A stretch of 64,000 nucleotides of DNA from Ophioderma brevispina. Taxonomy: Eukaryota > Echinodermata > Ophiuroidea > Amphilepidida > Ophiodermatidae. Shown here piece after piece: positions 22,745 to 34,535 of this stretch. A program made the translations under genes and the position numbers. The notes under the pieces were generated by a model. The model worked only from the letters and a program-made list of their open reading frames with translations. It was not told where the DNA came from and ran no database searches. Location: contig JAMKCH010005433.1 in assembly GCA_023653785.1 (NCBI GenBank), forward strand, positions 31,540-95,539, in the 5' to 3' direction. The stretch's first letter is position 1; every line of letters starts with the position of its first letter.

Positions 22745-23115
22745 TGTGAGCGCTCAACCATTTCACTTCCCTCAGAGCATAGTGCTGGAGTTGCTTGTAG
22801 CTCCATCTGTCTGAATGCCTTTGAGGTTCTGCTGAGTCAGATGACATAACTCGCTCTGAGTGCAATTTTGGCTGCTGCTTTTTCCTTTAGGAATGCCCAA
22901 GGACGCTAGAGGATGGTCTACATACTTCTATTGGAAAGTAGTATTTAGACCATCATCTTTTTTCACAGTCAGCCACTAGATCTTGTATTTGCACTTCTTT
23001 CTTGCATATACATTGGATAGGTTCTCCTCCATAGGGACCGTCAGCTCTATGATGATCACTTTCTTTGTTTTGGTAGAAAAAGTGGTGATATCTGCACGGA
23101 TATAGCACCTTCTTT
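22745..23115 (-). pseudogene. LINE restriction-like endonuclease fragment, second family
   Basis: On the minus strand a broken frame reads approximately RADITTFSTKTKKVIIIELT followed by PMEENLSN and ARKKCKY (about 23110-22980), then YFPIEVGCR-like and ALRASYVIWLSRT-like segments down to about 22800, each needing frame changes. The KKVIIIELTVP block matches the catalytic core pattern of the same endonuclease class as 15722-16126 (KKIIAIELTIP) but is clearly a different family. The upstream RT is not present. Confidence 0.6.
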
Positions 23116-23184
23116 GAAAGTTTGAGCTTTGTACCGTTTTTTCATGTTTAGTGTTGTTTGTTTTGTATTAGTTTTGTTCTAAAC

Positions 23185-23425
23185 CTAGTACAACTCCATA
23201 ACATATAAAGCATTTGTTAATGTTACCTTAAACATACATTTACCTAAATGCCCACTTAAATGTCATCATGCATTGTGCCTAAACAATGAACTAATTGTGA
23301 TAATCCTAGCAGTTGTTTCAAAGAAATATCAATAGTGCCATTTTACAGGATAAGGATTTGTGTAATGTCTTGTGAAAGATTGTATTTATGCATGTACTTT
23401 ATAATTAAAATCTTCATCGTGTACA
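23185..23425 (+). repeat. Diverged direct repeat, copy 2 (3' part)
   Basis: Partner of 20280-20545, in the same order relative to the 5' part of its copy. Confidence 0.75.
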
Positions 23426-24558
23426 TGACAGGACTGAATTCGTTTTTTTCAAAGGTCTTAGAGACGCAAGTCATATAATTTAGCAAAGACCGATGAAAGC
23501 TTGAACAGTTATTTTAAAATCAGCATAGTTCATGTAATTAGCATGTTGGGGTTGTAACTCCAGGAGAGGTGCAATTATTTGCCTATGTTCACACTCCAGA
23601 AATGAGTTATTGCTTGAGTAAGTGTATCAATAAACTTCTACATTTGGTCCTATTAGCTCTTGAAAATTGACTCTAGGTTTAAGTTGCTAGAGTAAACAGT
23701 ATTGGGTGGGGGCAGTATGCGACCAAGTGTGAGCTTTGTGACATAAGTAATTCCTAAGTTACAATGTGTTAATATGATTAACTTGGGTCCACAAGGTCCC
23801 TTATCAACTTAAACTGGATAAGGGGGGGGGGGTTCCTAAGGACCATATTTTGTTTTTGGGCCGGCGTTTTTTAACGATGCAATGTTTTGTGTTATATTTT
23901 TGTATTTTCTAACTTTAGTTGCGCTTGAATTGGAGCAAAAAAATTCAATCCATCGCGTCGTTTTGCGTTAATTAACATGGATCCCTAGGAAACCCCGTAT
24001 GCACTAAAGGAAGTGCTCATGACAAAATTTAAAAAATTGACTTAGGTTACTGTGATTGATTTTCATAATGCATACACCTAGTGACATAACAAAGAAATAA
24101 TAATAAAAAAACATCTGGAAAGTTATGATAGTAGGCAAGGGTGTCCTACAATATTTTAGATAACATCGTAGAGCGGTTACTGTAAGAACCTTATGGTTAA
24201 AGTATACCGTAACCTAAAAAATATAAAATGAAGAGCATTTCATTTGTGCTTAAATATGTAAATATAGTTCATCCTTCACAATTAAAGCAATCAGCAAAGT
24301 CTAGGTGAATCAGTGCCGTAGAAAATGCAGAACCGAATTAGTGTCTTTTTCGCACATTTTTCCGCAAAATGAAAAATCAATGTTTTGCCCCTAATTTGGC
24401 ACTGAACAATCGTCTTTCAGTTTTTAGTTCTTTCTTGTTGCTGTCTTGAGCTTCTAACATGGGTGGAGTTCATATAAACTCCTTTCGGAAAGGGTATATG
24501 GGGGGGGGGGTTGTCCCTGGAAACCGTATGCAATAAAGAAAGTGCGACCCTTATGCAG
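23426..24558. other. Unrecognised sequence with G-runs and a short direct repeat
   Basis: Two G-runs (about 23823-23832 and 24500-24510) and a short direct repeat (GGAAACC..GTATGCA.TAAAG.AAGTG near 23990 and 24520). No coding motif. Confidence 0.4.
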
Positions 24559-25110
24559 TTAAGCAATATTAGCACATTGTGTTTGAAGAGCGCCCCAATT
24601 TTTCAAAATTTGGAGATTTTTTACACGATTGACATGGTAAACTGGATAGTAAACCTGTACCTGGGAATGGTTAAGCTCGAAAATGTCTATGTGTCACAAA
24701 AAAGAAGGATTTTGTACTAGATAATTATTATCGGGGATCCCGATAATAATTCAACGGCTGCTGGGGAAAACGGCCTTCCATGTGAAATAGCCGGGAAAAT
24801 AGCGCCATGTACGTGTCTACGCTCATACAATAGTTGTGTTATAGTCAGGCAAGCCAAGTTAGCTAGGTTAATTCTCGAAGGTGCACTATTTCATATGGAC
24901 GGACATAAAGTAGCATTTCCAGCTCTGCCGTTAAGTACCAATCTGGGATCCCAATTCTAAATTACAAACTCCCTGATTTTGTGAGAACGTACGCATTTTT
25001 AGCATTCTCGTCCGAGGTATAGTTCCTAAACAATTACCAACGTAATATGCAAAAATATCAAATTTGAAAATTGGGGGCCGCTCTTCAAAAACGTTACTAA
25101 TATTGCTTAA
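24559..25110. mobile_element. 0.55-kb TIR element, copy 1, with central hairpin
   Basis: Ends TTAAGCAATATTAG and CTAATATTGCTTAA are inverted complements, and complementarity continues inward (TTTGAAGAGCG.CCCCAATTTT). A hairpin with 12-base perfect arms lies inside: ATTATTATCGGG, loop GAT, CCCGATAATAAT (about 24726-24752). A second copy with the same ends is at 59412-59970 and a diverged one near 19750-19960. TTAA at both outer ends could be the target duplication of a piggyBac-like system or part of the repeat. No transposase; non-autonomous. Confidence 0.85.
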
Positions 25111-25633
25111 GTGTTAAAAGTTAAATCTCTCTTCCATGTGTTGTAAACATAGACATAAGAAAGGGCGGAAAAGCATTGCACGGATTAATTATAAAGCTAC
25201 ATGCTCGATTACTCGATGCATGTAAGGGAGAAAATTTCGCACTACGGTATAAAAAGGGAATGTTCATGTACACATGGGAGACAGCTGAATCGCGTTTAGT
25301 AGGTTATATCTACATTTAGTCATGGCGTCAAAACTTAGGCTTCGTAAGATCCGAGAGTGGTTATGGAATGACTGATGCATCACCGTTCAGCGACATTATA
25401 TATTATCTCGAAACGATGACAACCAAACCTCGGTGACCTCGTATTGCATTTGCAAATAAGGTCGATTTTTTTTATTCGTATCATTTAATAACCGATTGCT
25501 TGGTAAAACACAGAAAAAACGACTCAGCGATTGCTTTGAGTCTTATTGCTAGTATTTTTGAAGACTATCGTAGCTATACTCCATTTTCCTACATTTTATG
25601 CAGTAGATCAGCACACACATAAACTGGGTAACA
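25111..25633. other. No recognised feature
   Basis: Non-coding A+T-rich sequence between the TIR element and the unidentified minus-strand frame. Confidence 0.35.
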
Positions 25634-26080
25634 TCACACACTAACTGGTGAATAAGGCTCTGCCTGGATAACAGACAACTGCTGCATAACACTGCACACA
25701 GAACTCACACCAATCGGGTAAGACAGATACTGCGTCTCGTCACCTTTCTTGTCGGATGGCGCTAAACTCTCCAGCTCCCCTTCAACATCTTCAGAACAGG
25801 AGATCACTGCCTGGCTAGATACCCCAAGACCAGACCATTCACTATCCACACCTATGACATGTACTCCCACCTGGTAGCAATCTTCCACGTAGAATGGGTC
25901 CCCTTGATAAGGATTCGCACGGAGTTCGGTCTGTTTCAATAAACAGCAATAATGCACCGTGGGGTTCTGCCACCATATCCAGGCACTGCCATGTGGCTCT
26001 CCATCACATACTGCATTCACGATCTCAATGAGGTGCCCTACCTTTCGTCTTCCCCGTGGAGAAACCCACCAATCCCACAC
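25634..26080 (-). CDS. Unidentified 148-codon open frame
   Basis: The longest open frame in the window outside recognised transposons. It begins right after a stop (26081-26083) with a GTG codon and has no ATG near the start, so it is better explained as an exon or a fragment than a complete gene. The product is Trp-rich at its N-terminus (WDWW, SAWIWWQNP), has an internal DPFYVEDCYQVGVHVIGVDS segment, and an acidic middle (SEDVEGELESLAPSDKKGDE). No signal peptide or membrane segment. Local base composition is less A+T-rich than its surroundings. I do not recognise a family. It could be a host exon, a transposon-derived segment, or chance. Confidence 0.3.
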   Translation of the reverse strand: MWDWWVSPRGRRKVGHLIEIVNAVCDGEPHGSAWIWWQNPTVHYCCLLKQTELRANPYQGDPFYVEDCYQVGVHVIGVDSEWSGLGVSSQAVISCSEDVEGELESLAPSDKKGDETQYLSYPIGVSSVCSVMQQLSVIQAEPYSPVSV

Positions 26081-27259
26081 TCAACATTGAGCGGGCTCCA
26101 CATACTTCAATACACTTTCGCTGTTGCCTCATTGCCAAGAAAAGAGTGGTTCAGGAGGTTTTGATGGTCACACTCGGCACATCGACGCGAACCTAGCCGG
26201 CATAGCTTTACGCATTTGTCACAGTTGCGTCAATATCATGACATCACTGCACAGCGCACACCATTTACGCTCCTATAGCATCTGTACTGCTGGGACACAG
26301 CGCCACCGATTCCGTTTCCGCATCGCTAATTGGCCGGCTATTCTTAGACATTTGCTACGTCATGGGACTCCCTAGCAGCCAGACGCTGTGTTAAAGGCTC
26401 TGCGATTAGCTAAACAAGGAATGAAAAAACGGTTTCGCGGTACGTTGGTTATCGCGAAAACGACGAATCAGGTGGTCGATCTGATGTTAGAAATGGGTTT
26501 CTGACAAAAAAGACCCCTTAGCTCACTAGTTTTTGTAAGCCTGGCGTGTGGCATGACTTGACAGCAACAATCGAGAATTGAGCAAGCTGATAAGGTAAGA
26601 ATTTTTCACGTATTTTTCACGTTTTTTCGTCTTTTCCAAATATAAACCTATATTATGAACTAGTCAGCTAACTAGACAATTTAGTTAGGAATATTTTGGT
26701 GCGTAAATCGTAACGATAGGCCAAGTATTTCGCGCAATCTCCAGTGTACCGCAATGAACAAAAAATCCGAATCAACGCTATCTGACACTGTGTGTACGTG
26801 GAGTTTCCCACGTTCAGCCCATTAGGATGCGGTTGATAACTCCCTACCGCAGTGAAGATTTGCCAAGGTTTGCCAAGATTCAACAGTGGGCGGCGCTGTG
26901 TGCCAAGACGACACGTAAATGGTGTGAGCGGTATACTCTGTTTCACTTCGTCGTGGTAGGTGAGTGGAACACATTATCGTTATGTGATTTTTCTCCAATG
27001 TGTTGGAAGGTTTGCAGTACCATCACGCTTTTAAGGACGCCGGTGTGGCAGGAGATATAGTCCTCCAGGCTCAAAGTCCGGGAACAATGGTGAACAATAG
27101 GGCAATCGATTCAGTTGACTCTTCACGCAACATTAATTTCACGGTTGATTGCGTTGTCGTCTATGGAGCCGGATTATGATACCTGCCGGATTATGATTAC
27201 TTTCACACCGAAATGCTAAAAAAGCTCGACATGAGCTGCCATTACCAGATTTTCGGTTC

Positions 27260-27288
27260 GTTGCACCCAATTGGTGATTGGGTGCAAC
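27260..27288. repeat. Perfect 12-base-arm hairpin
   Basis: GTTGCACCCAAT and ATTGGGTGCAAC are exact complements around a 5-base loop, TGGTG. No T-run follows on either side. Function unknown. Confidence 0.8.
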
Positions 27289-28734
27289 CACCTCGAATTT
27301 TAAGGCCATACATAAATTGGCTCATAGACTATTTGCTAGAAGCCTCGCTACCAAAATATTCTGATTGACGCGGGCTTTGTGATAAAATAACCTTCTGAGT
27401 AGAGTTAGAGTAAGGACTAAGGATTTGATTAGGATTAAGGTTAAGGGTTAGAGTTATAGAGTTTAGATTAGGGTTCACCGCCACTCAGAAAACCTGTTAC
27501 TCAGAAGGTCCGCTGTTCAGAAAGTTCTGAGTACGGTAGTGTGCCTTCTCATAAAAGAACCTTCTGAGTAATGTATTCCTTGTGGCAAAACTGTATATTA
27601 ACTCGTAAATCTTACAATCACGACATTCTTACACAAGTTACATTCAGCTGCCGGCAAACGGTGGCTGATTTCTTGTTGCCAGCTTTGTTAAAATGAACCT
27701 GAAATCTGGAAAAGAACATCTTAAATTCGCTAGCTTGATGTCAAAACATATTTTGTGAATATAAATGTGATAATCTAATCAGCATTACAAATTACCAAAT
27801 GTACAAATTATCCGAATACAAATTGTAAGAAAGAAGCAATAATAATAACGCAAGCAAATCTTAATACTGTACTATGTCATATGATAGTATATTTAGATAA
27901 AGTACTGCGTACAGTCAGGGAAGGTGGGAATTAATAATATAAGTCTCAAATAAGAAGGTACCTACATGGAAAATAAGGCGACTGGATGGGGAGGGATTAA
28001 ATAAATCTAAATGGCTTTAGCGGTCAACCACCTTCATGAAAGTACCGTATTAATGTCGATGTTAAAATGATCAACAACACAGATTAATACAGCAAACGAG
28101 TCACGTAAAAAAGAAGAACAAGAGGGTGACTCAAGAGCATTAAGGAGTTTGGGTCATTTATACTTTCCCTTTTATTCTTCGCATACACATGGATTCATCG
28201 ATATGGACACAAAAAATAAGAAAATGTCGTGGTCAGCGATGTCGTTTATCAGATAAAACATTACGAAATTTGATTTTTTTGGCCAAAATTATAGTTCTGT
28301 AGAAAAATCTGTTTGGTCAAACATTTCTAGATATAGCTAAAAGTTAGCTACAAATGTTATACATGTAGTACGCTTTCTAATAAGATACAATCGGGTCACA
28401 GAGAACCATTTGAGAAATTCACGCAAAAGTCGTTATTTTTGTAGCAAAAACGAATACAAAGACAATGAATTCTATTTATTCTTGATTCATCTGCAACATG
28501 TTTTGAGACATGCAGGTGTTTTTGTCAGATATACAGCTTAAAAGTTTTCGAAGAGCACGCTCACAATGGCCTGGATTTTTGGATCAAACTCACAGAAAAG
28601 AATAAATGTCGACATATATATATAGCGCCTTACACAAAGTATCAAAGGTCTTTATGTCAGCTGCCATACAAATGCCTAAGGTACACTCATACCTTTGGGT
28701 GGCGCTAAATAGATTATATCCTAACAGCTCCCCA

Positions 28735-28880
28735 TTCTGCATCTGCATGGACAAGTGAGGTTAAGTGCCTTGCCCAAGTGCACAACACATTGGCCTCAGT
28801 GGGATTCGATCCCAAGTCCTTTGGGTCATGAATCGGTCGTTGTATCCCGGTGTCATAAAATAGAGTGTCCGCGTGACTGA
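28735..28880. repeat. SINE-like fragment with B-box-like motif
   Basis: Contains AAGTGCCTTGCCCAAGTGCACAACA, then GGCCTCAGTGGGATTCGATCCC, a tRNA B-box-like block. This pairing of motifs is widespread in short repeats of marine animal genomes. No complete tRNA cloverleaf can be folded by eye, so it is not called a tRNA gene. Related motifs occur at 34180-34300 and 42805-42925. Confidence 0.5.
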
Positions 28881-29762
28881 GTGTCCTACCACCCACCTAG
28901 CCATTGTGTTCTCCATTGAGTGCTATACGCATCATTTGAACCCAAATGGCCTCGTCTACAAGATCGCGGTTTATCCCGTACATGTTGACATGGCAGCTAG
29001 GATATTTCTTTCATGGAGGACACTCAGTTTCCGGGCCACATGTGCCCTAAAAACCGAGTATCTTCAGCGTCACAGAGTGAAAGGTAACATTTTGATTCCT
29101 AATAATGTCACCGACTGGATAAGTATACATTATGAAACCTTGTGGGCAATAACAACAGAAGTGGCGAAAGCCTAAAAATAAAAAAAAGGTCGATAATTCG
29201 TCAATCCAATAATACATTTGATAACAGACAGGGATTATTATAGCTAGCTTTGATTTGATTCAAATTAAACGTTCCTATATAGTACTGAGCTCCGTAAGCC
29301 TCGCCTTTGAAAAGAACATTTTTGTTTATCAGCGAATTACACAGCTAGGTACAACATCAGGTCACTTGACAACAATTTTGTTGAAGTCAAGATGTAACTT
29401 ATTATTAGCCAAAGCCCACTACGCGTGGTTCGCTGTGTACTGTACAAAGATATACACTACTTTACCCCTTTAGTTTTAAAGATTTAAAAACTGTTATTTC
29501 TCTCTAAAATGTAAATCTCACATCGAATACTCATACACGTGTATTATGTTTACACATGTATAAAGATTTGTTCGAGAAATAATAATTTTCTAATGGAATT
29601 ATTAATTTAAGTATTAGGCCGTGGGACAAAAGAGAACAAAATGCTCGGATAAGGACCAAAGGGTTGCACGTCTGCAAGTACATAATTCTCCCAAAATAAA
29701 TGTTCTAAAATTATAAAAATCAGTTGAACGTGTGTTCTTGCGTCTCGTATGTGTACATTTTC

Positions 29763-30800
29763 CAGAAAGTGAATTAAATTTCATCTCAATTTTTCCCTGA
29801 CCAACGGATGTACTTCATGATTCATTGATTCCAGCAAATAATGGCGTCAATGATAAGTAAATCCGTTCGGTATGCAGAGACCAAGCACTTTAGAGTCTTT
29901 TTTATCTGGAACTTCAGACCCATTGCTATTGTACATGCAGTTGAAAATATTTCAGGTATTATCACCACCCTGATTTAGAAAGAGTTATTTTTTCATGATG
30001 TGGAATACAAATTACTTGTCCTCGTTCAAGAATAAATAAACCTTGATCTTCTACTGTGTTGTTCAATTAACTTTCAATGGGATGTTTCATCATTTATTCG
30101 AAAAGGAAACGAAGATGAACACAAGTCATGAGGAAAAGTTGTTTGGCAGACTAACCCCTAACTTGCCACGCAACCTCTTTTCTATTTGATTTACCGCATT
30201 ATCAGCAGAAATCAAAATCATTGGTATTCATTCGCACCTATATTAATTAAATCCAGGTAAATGGGTGGCCGAACATGGCTGTGATTATTTCCAAAAGCCA
30301 GTATTTTAAAAATAATTTCAGCAATCTGGTGCCATGTTGCATTGTATTGGTGTTTTGTTCTCAAACTTGGTAAATTAATAGAAAGGAGGTCGTCCATATA
30401 GTTTTTGCAAATCACTAGGTTCTGGCACACGAAATATTAGGGTCAAAGCTTGCAAGCAAATATATTTCTTCTCCTGACGTTTGTTCATCTTTGTTTCCTC
30501 TTTGAATAATGATGAAATTTACGGTCAATGTTATTTAACTCACAATAAAACCTAAAGTTTTATTTTATTCGTGCACGGGCACAGCTCCGTGACAGCTAAA
30601 TCTAATGGTCGGTGATAACTCTGAAAGTTTTTCAACTTCAAGGACAATAACAATGGTTGTGCAGTTCCAGATCAAAGAGAAGCTGAAATGCTTTGTACTC
30701 TGCATACCGGGTAAATTTATTTATCAATAGCACCATATTTGCTGGAGTCAATAAATCACGGTGTACATCCATTCGTCATAGATATTCAGGCAAAAAATGA
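29763..30800. mobile_element. ~1.0-kb inverted-repeat element within repeat unit A
   Basis: The left arm (about 29763-29945) and right arm (about 30640-30800) are inverted complements, sharing TCATCTCA.TTTTT..CTGA, CGGATGTAC, ATTGA.TCCAGCAAATA, CGGTATGCAGAG and TCTGGAACT. In unit B most of the right arm is deleted. The left end of the tandem unit lies inside the left arm at CGGTATGCAGAG. Interior without coding. Confidence 0.75.
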
Positions 30801-33800
30801 GATGACATTTTATTCATTTTCAAGTTCTAGCACAACAACACACATGGAACCCACAGGGGAAGCGAAAAAGAGACCGAAATACCTGGCGATGGGAGCTCCA
30901 GGCAGATACTAAGAAATCAGATCAGTTTTGCGTGAACTAAACCTGAATGGCCAAGATCAGAGACATCTGTAGAAACAAAAACCAAAACAGATCATTATAT
31001 TGCGGGGTCAAAAGGATCCCTTCTAAGAAACATGGGTAGTACTTACCTTATACATACAAAATAACACATATGCACACTGCGCACTCGACCCATCCAAAAC
31101 ATTTATTTTACTCAAAACTATTTCTATGTAATAGATGCCGTCGTTTATGTAACTTTAATTATATACATTTTGATGTGACTTCCTCTGATAGGTAATTTTT
31201 CATAATCACATTTATAACTTTAACGAAAGCTATGGTATCATTTTAGTCATATTTTTTAGAAAGAATTGGTGATAATATGAGCTAAGCCAGTTGAGTCGAC
31301 GTTGAGGCAGTTGAGCCGACGATAATTGGAATGGCAGTGGTGGTATTTCCCCCAATTATTAATGAATTGCATGTGAACTTAGATATCGTTATTCGATATT
31401 TTGAATTGGAGATGTATCAGTTCAAGATATGATAGCTGATAGTGTCTTTCCCACATACCAATTAGGACCTGCCTCTTTCACTCACTCCTCATAAGCACGG
31501 GTTTTGTCAATAAGAAATTTTGGGTGACATCTGGAAAACATATCCTTAACAGTTTGACAAGTTCAAAGAAATTTAATTATTTATTATCACTTTAGTCATT
31601 GCATTTTCTCCATCAAGGTACTGGCGCTATCAACATTGAAACGGCGGTTCATCGGATCAAATGGCCTTACATAAAGAAAACTATAAAATCAAATCCTCTG
31701 AAGTAATTAGTTCAAACTTGACTCTAGTAAGGGTTGAACATATTTTTGGGGTTTCATGAAAGTATGATTTGAATTTGATCTGAAAGGTGCATCCCCATTC
31801 AGCCCCAAAGAAAAAACATTAAGGTGCCGCCATTGCCCTTCCCAAATCCGCATCTGTATCATGTTTTTTATATACGATTTCTTTATTTTTTCAACTTTTT
31901 CAGCTGTGGGTCTTTTTTAAACTTCTCAAATGTTACATATATAAATAATATTATTTATAATTATTATAACACCTGGTCATAATTATAATGGAGATAATTT
32001 CCTGTAAATATTTTATTTATTCAAATACCATATGCTGTACAATTTCTGTTTGTACAGAAATAGCGAGGAATAGGCAGGAACGTGTCTCGCGTAGAGGTGT
32101 AAAGTTGGTCACCATACGCATCTTCTTCGGATCTTGACCAGGGGCCAGAGTGACAAAGCTGACGGTTCATCACACATTGCATGCCCAGACACATCAACGA
32201 TGGATATGAATATGTGTGTGGTTAGGACTGTATCAAGGACTATTGTGGTGATTTCCAAATGTACTTACGTAAATATGATTGTGGACATAAATAAATCTGC
32301 ATGAATGGACGAAGAAAACTTCGTAAAGGCGTTGAGCACCATGAGCACCAACTAAATCTCTAAATTATTAGTGACGACTGGCAAAACGACTATGGCAAGT
32401 AAATCGTCTACCACCTCTAACGAAACCGCAAATGATCGTTTCCGATTTAGATTTTCTTTATGTCTGTGATCATTAGGGACATATTGACCTTTGTATAAAT
32501 ATTCAAACCCTAATTTCCCTCAATTTAAAACAATCGCCTAGGTTCAGTGCGTCACAAACAAGGTTTTAAAAGGGGGTTTTTGGTTTTTTTTATCATTGAC
32601 GACACAAACTGATCATTTAAAAAAAAAAGAGGTTACTCTAAGGCATCTAATCAAAATCTATTCTAAACCGAAACCGAATCTTTTTAATATCTGTCCATAA
32701 TACACAGCCGCACATCCTAAAATCGTAATATAATTCTAGCTAAATCACCCATAATGCTGCATATGTTTTCGTTGGTAGGAAAACCTACAACCCGCATATG
32801 AAATTAAAATCCATAGATCAATATATACAGCCGAAGTACGCTCGGATATAAAGAAAGGCTAGAAGAAAAATACTTTCGGGCAAATTGCTCGATTTGCTTA
32901 GCACTGCATGCACGTTCCTTGTTTACAGTTCTCACCCTCACACGGTCATATAATACGAACGATTTAATGTAACTAAAATGCACAACGTTACAGTAATCTA
33001 GGGTTAGAGCAGACAAAACAGTTAACCGTCTGACGTAGCCAGACTTACTTACTTCAAATGTTAATTTAACTACTTGGTTTATATTTTAAATTTAATGGGT
33101 TATAAAAGAATTTAGGACACGATCCTACTTTGTGTTACTAATTTTATTTTTTTAAAGAAGTCATTGTAACAAATCTATTTTATGTTCTAAATGTTGACTG
33201 CATTAAAAATGAATACAAATTGAAAGACTTAGCACTTAATTAAATGGATTCCAGACCTATGTTTACGTTATTTACATATAAGCATGTAATTGATTAAAAA
33301 CAATAACTAATTTTAATTATTATTTGTTTTGATAGTGCCATAAGTCTACATGCCTGGGCAACCACCAAAGGTCAAAGGTTAAAAGTTGACCAAGGACAAT
33401 TTTTTTTTCATCAAAAGATACGTAATTGAAAGTAAAGCAATTGAAAAAACATCGCCAAGATATTGTTGTGTTAAAGCGCATCCTTAAAGCAGTAATCGAA
33501 CGGTGGCGGGCAAACTGTTTTTTGTGTCAAAAACTCAACATTAAAAACTGTTGTTTGTAAAAGAACTCAACATACAAAAAGTGTAATATTATTGCTTGAA
33601 ATAAATACTCATGATGTTAGCAGTTATAGCCTAAACAATTCTTTCTACATTTTTAGTCCAAGTGAAACTATCGAAAGCTGAAGTCCTTTGCAAAAGTTTG
33701 AAGCAACATTGAAAAAAAAAACAGAACAAAGTACCAAAAAATTAAAACAAGAATAAGGCCTAAAATGGGTCAGTATAAAATGCACAACACACACTAACTT

Positions 33801-33815
33801 AATTTTGTGGTGTAC

Positions 33816-33850
33816 AGGGTGTCCCAAAAATTACCTTAAAAGCGCCCCCA
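33816..33850 (+). repeat. Mariner-like terminal motif inside unit A
   Basis: GTACAGGGTGTCCCAAAAAT is a sequence frequently found at ends of mariner/Tc1-type miniature elements. The counterpart in copy C is near 42468. I did not find a partner end in inverted orientation nearby, so the element boundaries are unknown. Confidence 0.35.
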
Positions 33851-34179
33851 ATTTCAGGCCTTTATTAAATATTATGCAAATTACTTTCACAATTTTTACC
33901 TCTGTTTTTTCACTTGTAACTCCAACGGTCATAGAAGGTTAAAATATTGCTCTACAACCATTATAAAGGAATCAGAATTCTTGGTTCGAAACTCGTGTTT
34001 ACGTGTTAATTAACGGCCAAGTCAAAATGGATTCTTTCGTGTCGTACCCCTGAAATATCACATCATCTATACAATAAGTCTCAAAGCGCTTTATATTATT
34101 CTGCTATCACAAGGGTATATCAAATTTTCACATATTCAAAAGATGTAACCGGTGATTACAACACACATTTACACCTGAG

Positions 34180-34300
34180 TGAAGTGAGACAACTAAGATA
34201 AAGTGTCTTCCTTGAGGACACAACAGGTTGGCCCTGACGGGGTTAGAACCCGCAACCTCTGCATCATACGACGATAGCCGTAAGTGTTCGATCAAGATCG
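34180..34300 (+). repeat. SINE-like B-box block in unit A
   Basis: AAGTGTCTTCCTTGAGGACACAACA, then GACGGGGTTAGAACCCGCAACC, a tRNA B-box-like motif, then a remnant of the tRNA 3' side. The counterpart in copy C is near 42805-42925. A sequence-derived call; no full tRNA fold. Confidence 0.55.
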
Positions 34301-34535
34301 ACATTGCTAAATGAAGCGGAACAACTGTTAAGCATAAGCATGTAACAGGACTTGAATATTATTGTATAAATTGCGTTTGTCAATTACTGTTTTACAGTAG
34401 TACGGAGATTTATGAAAGTGGATAGAAAATCAATACATAATCTCACGGCGAATTATTATTTTCTACTCCCTGTTACCGATGCCAGAGATCATATTATACA
34501 AAGGTCAAAATAGTCGTGTCTTAACTAAATTACGT

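Larger units (their letters stand above)
26084..29760. other. Mostly unrecognised sequence with small structured motifs
   Basis: No supported gene. Contents: a hairpin (27260-27288), a degenerate telomere-like GGTTAAGGGTTAGAG stretch flanked by inverted CCTTCTGAGTA blocks (27390-27575), a TATATATATA run near 28615, and a SINE-like block (28735-28880). The remainder is A+T-rich and unassigned. Confidence 0.4.
29868..34535 (+). repeat. ~4.67-kb repeat unit, copy A (complete)
   Basis: Starts at CGGTATGCAGAGACC and ends at AAATTACGTCT, where copy B begins with CGGTATGCAGAGAACC. Landmarks shared with B or C include GTCGACGTTGAGGCAGTTGAG (A 31295, B 35838), AATAGGCAGGAACGTGTCTC (A 32070, B 36573), CCGAAGTACGCTCGGAT (A 32832, B 37281) and AAAATACTTTCGGGCAAATT (A 32868, C 41450). 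Only short open frames occur, and indels break them between copies, so the unit is not protein-coding. Confidence 0.9.

Noticed and set aside
25634..26080. 3'-5' exonuclease motif suggested by VIGVDSEW
   Set aside because: Only one short motif resembles that family; no other exonuclease motif is present in the frame.
27405..27480. True interstitial telomere array
   Set aside because: Only loosely TTAGGG-like units are present, without a regular tandem register.
28735..28880. tRNA gene
   Set aside because: A B-box-like block is present but no acceptor stem, anticodon loop or A-box could be assembled.
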